A DNA stretch of 64,000 bases, taken from assembly GCA_022885665.1 (NCBI GenBank), contig JAGQDJ010000044.1, positions 588,466 to 652,465 of the forward strand, given 5' to 3'. The DNA comes from Triops longicaudatus. Lineage: Eukaryota; Arthropoda; Branchiopoda; Notostraca; Triopsidae. Under the pieces are notes generated by a model. It did no database searches and was not told where the DNA came from. It saw only the letters and a list, made by a program, of their open reading frames with translations. This document shows positions 11,482 to 22,959 of the stretch, piece by piece. Both the position numbers and the translations under genes were made by a program. The stretch's first letter is position 1; the number at the start of each line of letters is the position of its first letter.

Positions 11482-12273
11482 TTAACGATCTACGTGCTCG
11501 ACAGGAACCAAAGTACAACCAAGCAATCCGCGACCAGTCCATGAACGCGGGATCAGTGATACAGTCATTACGTCCGGGTTACGATGTATTACCACTGGGA
11601 TTACGCGACCTACGCTATGCTGGACCAAAGCCGCGACATCGGCTAAACTGCGAAAGTTTGTGGCACTTAGCGAACCCATGCTGATCACTAAATCTCCATT
11701 TTTGAGACCCTGGATATGACACGTTATGAAAAAAATTTGAGAATTATAATTATCATCTTACAGCTGCAGCTGCAGGAGACGTAGGGAGAACGTTCTCTAC
11801 TTTAGCAAACGAAATGGCTTCGTCAATAAATTCTGCACTCGCACTCGCTAACGATCCCAAGCCCAGACTTTCCCTTTGTTGACTGTGTACGCCGTGAAGT
11901 CCCTGTTCGATCTGTTTCATTATAGCTTTGTGGTCATTTCGCAAGCCTAAGAAAGACAAGTTACTGAAAATGTTACACAATTGATTAAATATCTCATGCT
12001 CTGGAAATTTTACAGATAATTCGATGTCTGGCGTGTCTGACTTGATATACGTCTACGTCTGACCTCGGAAAGCCTTCTTCATCTACCAGCGGATTCGTCA
12101 TATCCACATGATTCTGCAAGAGATGAATTTTATAATGAATCATATAAGGTTTAACTATACATATGACGTAAACATACCGTTTCTAGTATTCCCATCAGTT
12201 CAGCAATAGTGCGTTCAATTTCAGCTTTCTGGTTCATTAAGCGAAGTAGGGATTCTCTCGAGTGTGACTCCAT
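11482..12273 (-). CDS. PSMD9: 26S proteasome non-ATPase regulatory subunit 9 (p27 chaperone), 4 exons
   Basis: Exons, in transcript order: 12273-12178, 12113-12014, 11946-11762 and 11709-11482. They join in phase to give 202 residues (human 223). The N-terminal helical region contains LLRLMNQKAEIERTIAELMG. Next come NPLVDEEGFPRSDVDVYQVR and, across two exons, HARHRIICLRNDHKAIMKQI, the hallmark of Nas2/PSMD9. The PDZ domain follows, with SPAAAAGLKNGDLVISMGSL and the C-terminal WTGRGLLGC. This protein is an assembly chaperone for the proteasome base: it holds Rpt5 with Rpt4 before incorporation and is absent from the mature particle. The gene sits head-to-tail upstream of SPATA7 on the same strand, with 267 bp between stop and next start. 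Confidence 0.92.
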
Positions 12274-12547
12274 TTATTCCTAATTGAGTAGATCTTCCGA
12301 CCTCAAATAAATATTGATCTTTTTGGAAAACAACTGACCGTAAGTGTTGCCATGTCAACAGGCTCCTGCAACCCCGTTCGATATCGATACACCGATACCA
12401 ATTTTTCATAAACAAGAATTCAAAAGAGCGCGCTATCGTTCGAATGCTTATGTACGCGAAGACAAGAAGTTGTGAATGTGGAAGGCAAATTGCTCAGCGG
12501 CGTCGTAAAGTAATGCGTAATAAACAGCGTAATTGGAGGACTGTTGC

Positions 12548-12774
12548 TTTGTCAATAGCTCGACGAACCGACTTTGGGCACATTTTAATTGTACACGTCA
12601 TCAAAATAAATAATAATGGTTTACTTTCCTGTAATTGTATAAAATGAAATAAAACCTGTANTTTGTCAATAGCTCGACGAACCGACTTTGGGCACATTTT
12701 AATTGTACACGTCATCAAAATAAATAATAATGGTTTACTTTCCTGTAATTGTATAAAATGAAATAAAACCTGTA
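12548..12774. repeat. 113-bp perfect direct duplication flanking a single N
   Basis: Bases 12548-12660 and 12662-12774 appear identical and are separated only by an N at 12661. This is the pattern left when a scaffolder abuts two contigs whose ends overlap instead of merging them, so it is most likely one copy in the genome. A real tandem duplication is the alternative. Confidence 0.85.
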
Positions 12775-12937
12775 CGAAAGACCATAGGTATAGTATTTCA
12801 TTTCAAACAAACTTCTTGTCAGAAAGAAGTTTATAAATAATCAAAAAACAGTACTGGTTGTCATCCGTGACAAGTCGCATAAGTAATATACCGTGGGTAC
12901 TATTTATACTTCAAACCAGTAGTCCATAAAATATTTG

Positions 12938-13280
12938 CCATGGCCAAGCTGTATAAGTTCTGGACTTCTGATCGTAAGATCGGGGGTTCGATTCCCCGTG
13001 TTTGCTATTTTGGTTTTTCCGAGGAAAAAATTCCAACATCCTATGCTTGCTATGGTACTTGGAATATTCCTTATAAAAAAGGATTGCCAAAAGTACTACT
13101 GGAAACAGTATGGGACACAGGAGAGCGGATGGGAAAGGATGAACTAGACCTCGGAAAGCATGATGCTTGCATCGTGCGTTGCACTTTTTCCCATGTTATT
13201 CCTTATGGGATTTCAAAATTTTTGGCTCCTGAGACGCCCTCAGGGCATAATTTCATATTCAATCTAATTTTTTTTCGTTT
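12938..13280 (+). repeat. Probable tRNA-derived SINE
   Basis: The head resembles a tRNA. There is an A-box-like TGGCCAAGCTGTATAAG near 12940 and a near-perfect B box GGTTCGATTCC near 12985, with a plausible 7-base anticodon loop CTTCTGA between them (anticodon TCT, Arg-like). The anticodon stem is mispaired and no acceptor stem pairs around it, so a working tRNA is unlikely. A non-tRNA body follows and ends near a T-rich stretch (about 13270). The end is a guess, and no second copy was found in this window. Confidence 0.4.
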
Positions 13281-13812
13281 ATTTGAAGGGCTAGCGCAAT
13301 CATTCTCACAGATTCGGAATCCTCGCGCGGAGGGGAATAATTTTCAAAGCTAATTTGCATATTCCAAACAATCGGTTAATTGGAGTACGAGATGATAATG
13401 GACATCTTTGCCCATACTTGAATACCGTGTAGGTTGACATGGATACCCATATACCGAACTCGTTTACGGATGCAAAATTTTATGAATTCGTTTTATACGA
13501 GTCTTTTGCATAATTCATTCTTTTTGCCGGTGAACGTCTTTCTGGTGCTCTTGCATTCAAGGCAGGTGTAGCATGCCTAGACCGTCATATAACTTGTATC
13601 TCACCGTATATATCAGAGATGGCGGAAGCGACACTTTGAAGAAAAAGCGCTTTAAAAATCTTAATGTATTAATATTTTTTGTGTGTTTTAGCCAAAAGAT
13701 AAGTCTATGAATTTTATCCAGTTGTCCTATCCACCAGGTTTTCTTCCAGTCGGATTTCGTCTTTTGTAAGGTTTTGTGCTGTTCTTAGAGACTTTAGCCA
13801 AAGAAAAAGTTG

Positions 13813-13840
13813 NNNNCCCCCCCCCCCCCCGAAAAAAAAA
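13813..13840. other. Assembly gap: NNNN followed by C14, G, A9
   Basis: Four unknown bases, then fourteen C, one G and nine A. The homopolymer probably stopped sequencing or assembly, and the gap length is not reliable. Confidence 0.8.
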
Positions 13841-14181
13841 TTCCGGCTGCGCCCCTGCCAACAAATAAAACATTACACCCGATTTTTGGCACGAAGTGTA
13901 TGTAAGACGAAAGTATTAACAAAAACGATTGCAGATGCGTATGACCATGTAAGAATTGCGTATGAATCGTGGTAAATCACTGAGAACTATTCAGTCGAAT
14001 CCATTCCACGCTTTAAATATCTCTTTTGATACTTTCTGATAGTTTTGACGAATCCACACTCGAAACAACGTATTTATCTTGTTATCACTGTATCGAGCAG
14101 AGGCGGACGTTTCACACAGCTCTCGTATTTCGTCTTAAGGTTGCGTTCTTGAAGTAATATTTGCGAGATTTGTTTCATAAG

Positions 14182-17100
14182 CTACGAAACGTTTTTTCTG
14201 ATAACCCTTTCGCGACTGTTCTCCCGCGAAACCAAGCTTGATGTTGAATTTCGTGTAGGGGAGCCGGACGCCGCGCTGGTTCTTCTTCGATTACGTCGCA
14301 TCTTCGCCATATCTTCACCAAAAACATCCCCTGTCCTCAGTGCTGAAATCAAATCATCAAATTCGCCTTTATCAGCACCGTTCGTGTGGTCGTTACTAAT
14401 TCCGTTTGCTACGCGATTTATCACGCCGTTATTTAATTTGCTGTGCTTCCTATCAAGCGTTCGTTTTCGCAACTAGGATTAGAGTGCAATATTAGTACTG
14501 ATGTTCGAAGAAACGAAACAATTTTACCTCAGCTTCCTGTTGTGCTCTCCGCTCTTCCTCTTCTTTCCTCTTCTTGTAAGCCTCAATTTCTTGTCTTGCT
14601 TCCGAAAGCGACGTAAAAAACAGATCTAAAATCCCAAAAAACTCTTCAGGTGGCATTGAAGACGGATCATCACCGAAGAGCGTTACAGCTTTCTCATACT
14701 GTATTCGGAATAAGCGTTAAAAAGAAACTAGCTAAAAGACATTAGGTTTTTGTATCTACGTTACCCGAACTTTCATGTCGTGAAAATTATCTTCGAGCTC
14801 GGAGAACTGAGTTGATGCAAGGGAAACAAATTCCTGCATGGCAGGTATGAATCTGTCATAAGGGCTTAATGGCTTAGCTTGAGCTCGATGGAATTCCATT
14901 TCCTTCTCGACGGCAGCGAGACCCTGACGTAATTGTCCGATCTCTTTTTCCAGCTCCGAAAGACTACAGAAGGTAGTTTTACGTTATCAGGAAATGGATT
15001 AAAGAAAAGTGCAAAAAGCATACCTAACTTTCGCGGCAATGCGGATGTGCGGCATATCTTGCTCCAACATCAGCACATCTTTGAACTAGAAGTCAATGGA
15101 CTTGTTTTTTGGTGAAATTCTTAAGAAAAAAAAATAGAAATTACCTTATTTTCTAGCGTTTCTACAAGATAATGTAGTAGCGTAACATTTTTCGTTGTGG
15201 ATGACTTAGTATCAGCCAATTTGTTTAAGCTGGTCAAGCGAAACCCGCCAGCATTGCCTCGTTGACCGCGGTTCATATAATTGCCCACCGCTAAGACGAT
15301 TTCTAAAACTCGCTTTAATTTCTTGCTGCGTGATATCTCTTTTGATGCCTCCAAAATTGCTTTTATCTTTGGTTTAACTTCATTTAACGAGAAGGTAAAA
15401 CGCTTCTTGTAATACAGTGACTGTAGTCGTTGCTCATAATGAGGGATTCTGACAAAGAACGAATAGTTAGACCAGTAAACTTGTTGTTGCTGTCTTACCT
15501 GGAAATATCATATAAAAATTTGTCAGCACGTGCCATGCTGTCCACCTCGTCTGCATGTTCTTCCAGTAAGGTTCGCTCTTCAGGTGTTGGAATAAACTTT
15601 AATAACTGTTCAACCATGTCAATAGGTAGGCTGTCCCTACTGTCCATTCCTAGGATTGCCCTAATTGCATAAAAAATGTTTAATATTCGGGTCCGAAGAA
15701 CGAAACCGTAATCTGGTAATGGAAGTAAAAGACAGTGTCTTTACTTTGTAATATCTTCGTTGGCCATTTTCAACTTGGAGAGTAATATAGTACAATTTTG
15801 TGCTCTTCGGCTGTCAATAAGCGACATTATGCGATTTTTTGTGCTCTGGGTACGCCCTACTTGACGTAGGTCGTCTACTGATCCTTCACTCTATAGAAAT
15901 TAGAAACACTTAGTTGTCTGTACAAAATTCGCGTTATAAAGAAAACTTACTGTTAAGCCGGTCTTCTGATAAGCAGAGAAAAGCTTGTCGAAATCTTCCA
16001 AATCAATGACTTTATACATTTTCGACTCCTCCATCTCCGCCCATATAGTTCCCGCTACTTTATGATCAGGTAGTTTAGACCAATTAAATGACTTAAGTGG
16101 AGCTGATGAAGGGGGAACATCCTTCTTGATGAGTGTTTTTGCGACGGGTGCCATCATGGGTGGTGGTGGTAAGCCCGGCGGAGGAGGGGGAGGCGGACCA
16201 CCCGGTGGTAACATGGGAGGCATGGGTGGAGGTAACGGTTTGGGTACGACAGTCGCCAACACCGGTGCGGCATTCACCACACCACTCCCACTATTTTGAT
16301 TCTGAAGCTGTGATTGCACTTGACATAGCCGGTACTCTAAATCAGACACTTTCTGCTTTGCTTCCGCATAAAGGGCCGCTTCTCGCTCCAACTTTTCTTT
16401 CACTCGTGACAACGAAGCCTCTGCGTCTTCCTAATACGGAACATTTACATTAAGAACCTGACAAGGTCAACCTGAAAATGTTTTACTTTCTCCTGAAGTC
16501 GGAGATCCAACTCTTGTTCTTTGGCAGCAACCCGTGCCAGTAATTCTCCGTTTTCCTTCTCCAGTTCCTGAGCTTTTGTCTGAGCTGCCACTAACTCTTG
16601 TTCAGAAGCCAGTCTAAGATATAGCATATTAGTCCCTTTGCAACATAGCTAATAAACCTTTGATCGCTGTAATGCAGAAATAAACACTTACAGATGAACT
16701 AGTTCTTTGACGTTTATTTCTAGGGCAGAAATATCATAGTTTTCTCCCATTTCTGTTTGTAGTACAATCTGTTGTACGATGCGGTCAAAAAGCAACCAGT
16801 GATAAGGATGAGCACCATAATCCACTAAAAAGAAATAAAATAGTCATTTAAACCACGGGAGTGTTAGCGAACTTACATGGCAAAAGTAGGCAATGTTGGA
16901 GTAACGAAACGAAATGGGGATATGCGGCCGAGTGGGTGAGTTTCTTCCGTAAGCACTCGAAAATCGCCGTCGCACTCTTGGTATCAATATGGACTTCTTC
17001 ATACCGCCTTGCTAATTCCCTTTCATCGTCACTTCTCACCATCTCAAAGAAATCCAAGTGTCTGTGATAAGACAATCATATTACTGAAATAAACTAGCAT

Positions 17101-18706
17101 TCTTCGTATTTCTTTCTAACCTGTCCAAGGTTTCATTTTCATGAGATCGAAGTTTGTCAATCACAGGCTGAATGCCTAGCATGACTAATTCATAGCGGAG
17201 GTGAAGTCTAAATTCCAGATTGTCTTCGCCTGGTCCGTAATTGAGCAACGCGTTTAGAAACGACATGATAGCCGTCTTCAGCCCAGTATCTTCTTTATAC
17301 ACCCCAATACTGCGATCCAGATCGTTAATGATAGTCTGGAACCGTGTTCGCTCTCCTGCAAATTCTTGAAAATGCAACATAGCTTCCAAGACCTTCCTAT
17401 GCCCGCCTGGCACCAAGCAGACGGCACCCAAAATTTCCAACACTGCAGACTTGGTACGAGGAGAATCGCATGCCAAGCTTTGTGCGATAATCTTGATAGA
17501 CGAAGGGTGCGCCAGCACGTGAGCTCGTCCAGTCTACAATCATACTTTCATATTACTTTCATGTCGTTATTGATTTAGACATCATAAAAGGAGAAGCAAA
17601 TATTGCGTAAAAGGAAAATATGTAAGCCTACCCTACCGAATTGTTCATTAAAGCTTTGAGGCATCCAATCACGGCGGTATGAATGCTACTATGAGCGGTG
17701 AGGACGTCCATGGACACCAAGGCATTGAGAAGGCACGACAAGCCATCCAATTCAATAAAACGGAGTACAAAAGAATTGGGCTGCGTCCGTAGGGCCGTTT
17801 TTAAACTATCAACTATCTTGGTTCGAATTTCGATTTCCCCACGATCTTCTTCAGGAAAATTCAGCTAAAATAAATTAAACGTTATTTCGAATCCGGAAAA
17901 TTAAAAATAATATTTACCGTGGATATCGAGTTCACTTTTTCTATATAATGTTCAGGAAGGTTGGATAAATTTGCGTCCGTATCTTGGTCCTGCGAAAAAC
18001 CGTCAACCAAAAAAAAAAGGTGTCAATACGAAAAATTTCCACGTTTTCTTGCGTTAGAGGGTAAAATTCTTAAAATATGCATTTAATATTAACGACTTTG
18101 GGATGTCAAGGAAAATTACGGGCGTGGATCTTAAAGGGTCTTTTCCGCATAACAAAATCAAATTATCACCTCAAAAGTCTCGTGACGAAAATGCGTTCTA
18201 ACTGTTTTAACAGGATTTACCGTCGAATAAGAAGGTTCTTTTTAGGCGAATGAAACATACCTTTTTCCGGTTACAGTATATTTGCCATTTCTTCTCAGGT
18301 GGCAAGTTCAGCATGGCTGCTTTGTTGGGTGGTGTCAAGTCCAACTCTTCCTACGCCCAAAAAGGAAAAATATGAAAAAGGAGGAAGTTCGGTGATCCAA
18401 ATTTTCGTAACTTTGTCACCAAAAAAATTCTTCATGACGGAGTCTCGTTTCTTAAGATAACTTACCACTAATTCCGCAAATTTGACATTCAACTCTTCCT
18501 CGTCAGGCATGGGCTGTGTCGGCGTCATAGCTTGTAATCGAAGCATACCGTTCTGATCCACGACGCAATAAGTAATCTCGGGAGGTTCGTCCGCCTGCAT
18601 AATCCGACAGTTAGGTCTGACATCCGACAGGTATCATTTAAAAGCTAAACGGTACTTTTACCTGCAGGCAGCCGCACCATCCCTTTCGCTTCCTTGCCGG
18701 AGGCAT
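14182..18706 (-). CDS. DAAM: DAAM-type formin (Dishevelled-associated activator of morphogenesis), 17 exons
   Basis: Rho-regulated actin nucleator/elongator linked to Wnt/planar-polarity signalling. Coding exons by their high ends: 18706, 18594, 18350, 17989, 17864, 17533, 17061, 16824, 16613, 16430, 15890, 15660, 15448, 15085, 14963, 14698 and 14472. All join in phase to give 1,083 residues (human DAAM1 about 1,078). GBD/DID armadillo region at about 20-400 (EKKWQIYC, GRAHVLAHPSSIKIIAQSL, HLDFFEMVRSDDERELARRY); coiled coil at about 430-530; Pro-rich FH1 at 542-573; FH2 from about 588 (SFNWSKLP) to about 985, including VLAVGNYMNRGQRGNAGGF; DAD near 1023 (GEFDDLISALRTGDVF plus a basic tail). 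The paired DID and DAD imply normal autoinhibition. The start MPPARKRKGWCGC matches the basic/Cys-rich DAAM N-terminus. The frame stays open upstream in the same exon, so a longer N-terminus is possible. An upstream acceptor near 18880 suggests a 5' UTR exon. Confidence 0.95.
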
Positions 18707-21700
18707 CTTTAGGCCTTTAACTCGCGCCCTGGATAGTGATCGAGGCAATCGCAATCTCTTCTCAACTGTGGCCCAATCTGGACACTTAAGACGCCGGGTC
18801 CAATTCAAGTTAGGTAATTTCACTGGATTGATCCGCACGCGGTCCAGATGAAGTCGCGAGGACCAAGACGACCAAGCCTGCGTCGAAAAAATAAAATAAA
18901 AAAAAAATAAAAACATGAAACGAGAACAGTTACCGCAGTAGTTTACACAAAGCCCAATCTGAGAAAGTCTTAAATAGATGAAAGGAACGCAAACAAAGTC
19001 GGAGTTAAATGAAACGTACAGTATGTCAGTTACAACATTGACGCCAACCAACCCTTTTCCAACCTGTCTCAACATTTCGTTGTAAACTGTTTTACGGGAC
19101 GACGATCTATTTTTAAAACGCCTTAAACTTCCTCGCCAGCCATTAGTACAAGCAAGACGAACGTGTGCCAACACAACACATGTGGGGTTATGAGCTTTAA
19201 ATAATTTGCCCTAGCATGAAAGGCAGAGATCTTTTCCGTATCCGGTGTTCAGATGCATTAAACAGTGAATACCACTTCCTTTCGGTAGCTGATTAATTAG
19301 AAAAATCAACACCATACACAAAATTAGGATTTCGGAAATCTAACCATTACCAGGAGGCAGTTTTTGGTAAGTTAGGTTAGTGCATAACATCTTCCGCAAC
19401 CAGGAAAGTCACTTACTCTGGAAAGAGGCGATTGGCGGACATCGCTGGATTGAAATGCAGGATTATCCATGATCAGTGTCACTTTTTTTTTACTTCATCA
19501 CTTTCTCTCGCAGTTTGTGCTAACCACTGTTTACACCTACTTCCAAGGTTTTTGCGAACTTGAGCAAAGGTCTTTCACGTTTCTTTCCTATTACGACTCC
19601 GCATAATTGGTCACACATGGAGAGGAATGCAAGCAGTAGGGCACATGCTAAAGCGGAAAAATGCGGTGTGGAGTTGCTTTTGAAAAGCAGAATAAACTAA
19701 AAAATTCCCTCAAACAGTAGCACACAATTTTAATGGACTCTAGCAAGCACTCTTGACACCTGCGACTCGGTTTACTCAGGATGCTCGACTAAAAAGGAAG
19801 GACCAAAGAAAGTTTCTTGGCTACAGACCTGAAAGATAGTGAAATGTGGCTCCTCTCCCAAACACTAGCCCGAAAGTTGCCATAGCGTGAAGGCCTCGAG
19901 CTAAATCCATCGCTGCTATGTTTTACGTCGCATGTGAGAAAACGACGAGAGATTTTTTTCAAGACCTGCAAAGGGCACGCGCTGCAATCCTCCAGCGCCC
20001 CACTAGGTGAATTCCCCGGGCTAGTAGAAACGGTTTTCACGTTTTGATTCTCCATTTTTTACCCCGGTGCATCAACATGCCAGGAAAGAATACACTTAAC
20101 ATTCTACCAAACTGGATTGGTATGTGACCACAAATTTGGACGCTAGTCGTAAGAACGGTTAAAAATGCGAAAAGAAATGTGGCCTTCACATATCCCGGAT
20201 CCTGGGAATTTATGTAATGTAACAGTACAGTAGTTTTAAACAGCCCAAGGAATAAGTAATTTTCGTAATTCATTTTTGTGCTAATTCTTGTTATTATTTC
20301 GTAATTCGTTACTCACATAAGCTTCATTCATCAAGTGACAACACGAAATAAAATCCTACGCAACATCTCTTTAATCTTCCGAAAAACAACCAAAGCGATA
20401 ATGTAACACACAAGTTTTCATTTTAGACAACGCAAGCTTTTAACATAGAAGTTGTGTTTTTCTGACGAAATGACGTGCTAGTTTTTATCTACGTGGAGCA
20501 AGCAGCGCTATTGTTTTACGGGTGAACTTATTACAAGAAAAAAATAATTAATAATAAACATGAATACGCTTCTGAAATTGGAATGTTTTCTTTAGTGACT
20601 TTTAATTTTTGTATGCTTGGTATAAGATAAAGTTGCATGTGCCGTATGAGCTTACACCATAAAATCTGTTTCCTGCTCTTAAAGTTTACCCGACAGCATG
20701 CTTGGAAAAGTTTTCGACCTGTTTGTTTACATTTCACTTCTTTTGATTGAGAATACTTAATTAGTTTTTTGCCTTAATGCGTGTACACGGTTGTCTTGAG
20801 TAAACGAGCTACCAAGACAAGGGAATTTCACTTGCTCTTTCAAACCTGTCCATAAATATTGGCACTCTTGCTTAGCTGGCGTCATTACAAAGTGAATTCC
20901 AATGTAGTGAAATGCACATGCAAATAAATATGGTCTCATTTCAATTAAAAAATTATACAATATTCTATGTTGAAGGGTAGCGGTAAACATAAAATAATCT
21001 GATCTGCAAAATAGTAATCACACTCAAGTAAATGAAAGTCTGTCGCGAGAATGTCTATTCAGCAAAATTGAAAAACCGGGAAAAGGCACTGACATTCGTA
21101 CAGGATCTAACTTTTCACACAGATGAAGCCCGAGTGCAAAAAAGCAATTAACAATGTCGTTGTTACTGTCCCTCTAATCTGACAACTATCCTTGTGATTC
21201 AAAGTAGCAGAAAATTGTTCTCGCTTTTGCCTGCACACGAATTTGTCCCAATAGTATATTTCACACGAGATACGTAGAAATTTTTCCGGAAGGAACGATT
21301 ATCCAAGTTCAAACTTTCGTCTAGTATTTGGCATACAAATCCACGCTCTGCTCAGTCGCTAAAAGAAAGCTGAGAATCGCTCCAAGTATAAGCTAGAATC
21401 TAGTCAGCTCTCTTTCTGCAAACGACAATATTCGACCAGAATTCCCAGATTTATAATAAGCACAACTTTCTCCAAGGAATGAACGATTTAATGATACCCC
21501 AGAAATGTAACTACACCCTTGCCTAAGCTGAAAGAAGGTTTGATGAATGTCACGTAATTAGTGCGCGAAATCTTTCACATTCCTTCCTGGTGAGAAGTTC
21601 CTCACAAAGTATAAGTGTTGCCCTTATACTGTGGTGCCTCACAACTTTAGATTTTCCCTTATAAAAAAGGGACAGTTTTGATTCCAAGAAACCTGTCCCC

Positions 21701-22930
21701 AAACAGCGTCTACCTGGGGTTCACTCGCAACATCTGTGCACTTTCCTATGCAGCATCTCTTTCGATGGCCAACCACCTTTCATCCCTCGTAAGCGAACCT
21801 ACATAGCTGACCTCGTATCCTAAATTCATCAGCATCAGCATGAGATACGGCCGCGGGAACAGCTAGAAGCTCACCCCGTTCCTTACGGTACGATATAATA
21901 GCGATTCATGCCATGAACCCTACCCATAACAAAGTAATACTACGACTGTTAGTGCTCACTGGTTTTATGTACGTGTAAAACCGAAGAATCCCAGCTTACG
22001 CACGGTAAGTGGGTGCAAAGGTCTCAAGAGAAAGGTTAAGACTCGTTCGGAATCGTGAAAGAGGCGAAACGCTCTCGGGGTCGTGGTAACGAAAACTCCA
22101 CAAGTTCAGCACGATTTCCTCCTTACCTTGTGAAAGCTAGTTAATAACTCCATTACGGATATTAAGTACGTATTCCACAGTATCACATAAGTTCACGGCA
22201 CCGGTGACGCGGTATTCACCAGGAAATACGTACCGCTCTATACGGCGAGGTTTGGTAAGGAACTGACGGACGGCGAAAATTGGAGGCCCTCCTACTTTCG
22301 GTCATAGCAATGCCATGCTGGAGTAGCTGAAGCGATGAACGGTTTCTCAAGTGCCAATGCCCACTAACATGGCTCGTGGACCATAGCGAGGTTCCAAAAC
22401 CATTGCAAATGCTGCTATATTGTGATGGGAACTTAGGGTTGCCATCGAACTCAAAATTCCTGCCGTAGTTCAAACCGAACAAAAGAACTAACCGTTTCTT
22501 AAAACTATAAACCATTCTTATCAGAACGCAAACAATAAGCTTTTTTGTAAGCAGTCTTTCACGCAAACACGAAGTTGCTGAAAGATAAAATATTTGCGTA
22601 CGTCAGAAGTCAAGTTAACCACAAAGACAGGTAGTCAAACTTCAAACTGAGTGACCATGACAAGTACCGTTTGGTTAATAACCATCTTGAATTTTTTATA
22701 GAATAGCTAAGGGAAAAAATAAAGCATAGCCTGATATAATGGGAATAGAAAAGTTGAAACAGTCAAGTATGAAAGGCTACCAATGCTTTGCCTGTTGTTT
22801 TATTGAACGTTAGTATATACAAGCAAAGCTGGTCACGAGAGTGCCACAAAATAATGTCGAATACGGGATGCAAAGAGTAAGCTAGATCCGTAACAATTAT
22901 TTTTATAATTATACAATAATCTAAATTATT

Positions 22931-22959
22931 ATTATATAATATATTATATATTATATAAT
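22931..22959. repeat. Near-perfect AT palindrome in an AT-only tract
   Basis: A 29-bp stretch made only of A and T is almost its own reverse complement (one mismatched position at the centre). It sits in a wider, strongly AT-rich tract of about 22890-23000. It could extrude a cruciform or be a microsatellite. No protein or RNA gene is associated. Confidence 0.7.

Larger units (their letters stand above)
12274..14181. other. Intergenic region with repeats and two assembly scars
   Basis: Lies between the PSMD9 start and the DAAM stop. It holds the 113-bp duplication around a single N, the tRNA-derived element and the NNNN/poly-C gap, each listed separately. The 137- and 70-codon frames at 12935-13353 lie inside the tRNA-derived element and are not genes. 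I see nothing else. Confidence 0.6.

Noticed and set aside
12938..13010. Functional tRNA-Arg(TCT)
   Set aside because: The B box is good, but the anticodon stem is mispaired and the acceptor arms do not pair.
12940..13353. 137-codon frame through the tRNA-like region
   Set aside because: It runs through a Pol III B box and SINE-like body, and the peptide shows no recognisable domain.
16133..16453. 106-codon + strand frame
   Set aside because: Antisense to the proline-rich FH1 of the DAAM formin, where CCN codons give long open antisense frames.
18707..18880. In-frame N-terminal extension of DAAM
   Set aside because: Open but rich in Arg and Trp and without resemblance to DAAM; the ATG at 18706 gives the family's typical basic/Cys start. 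Kept only as a note.
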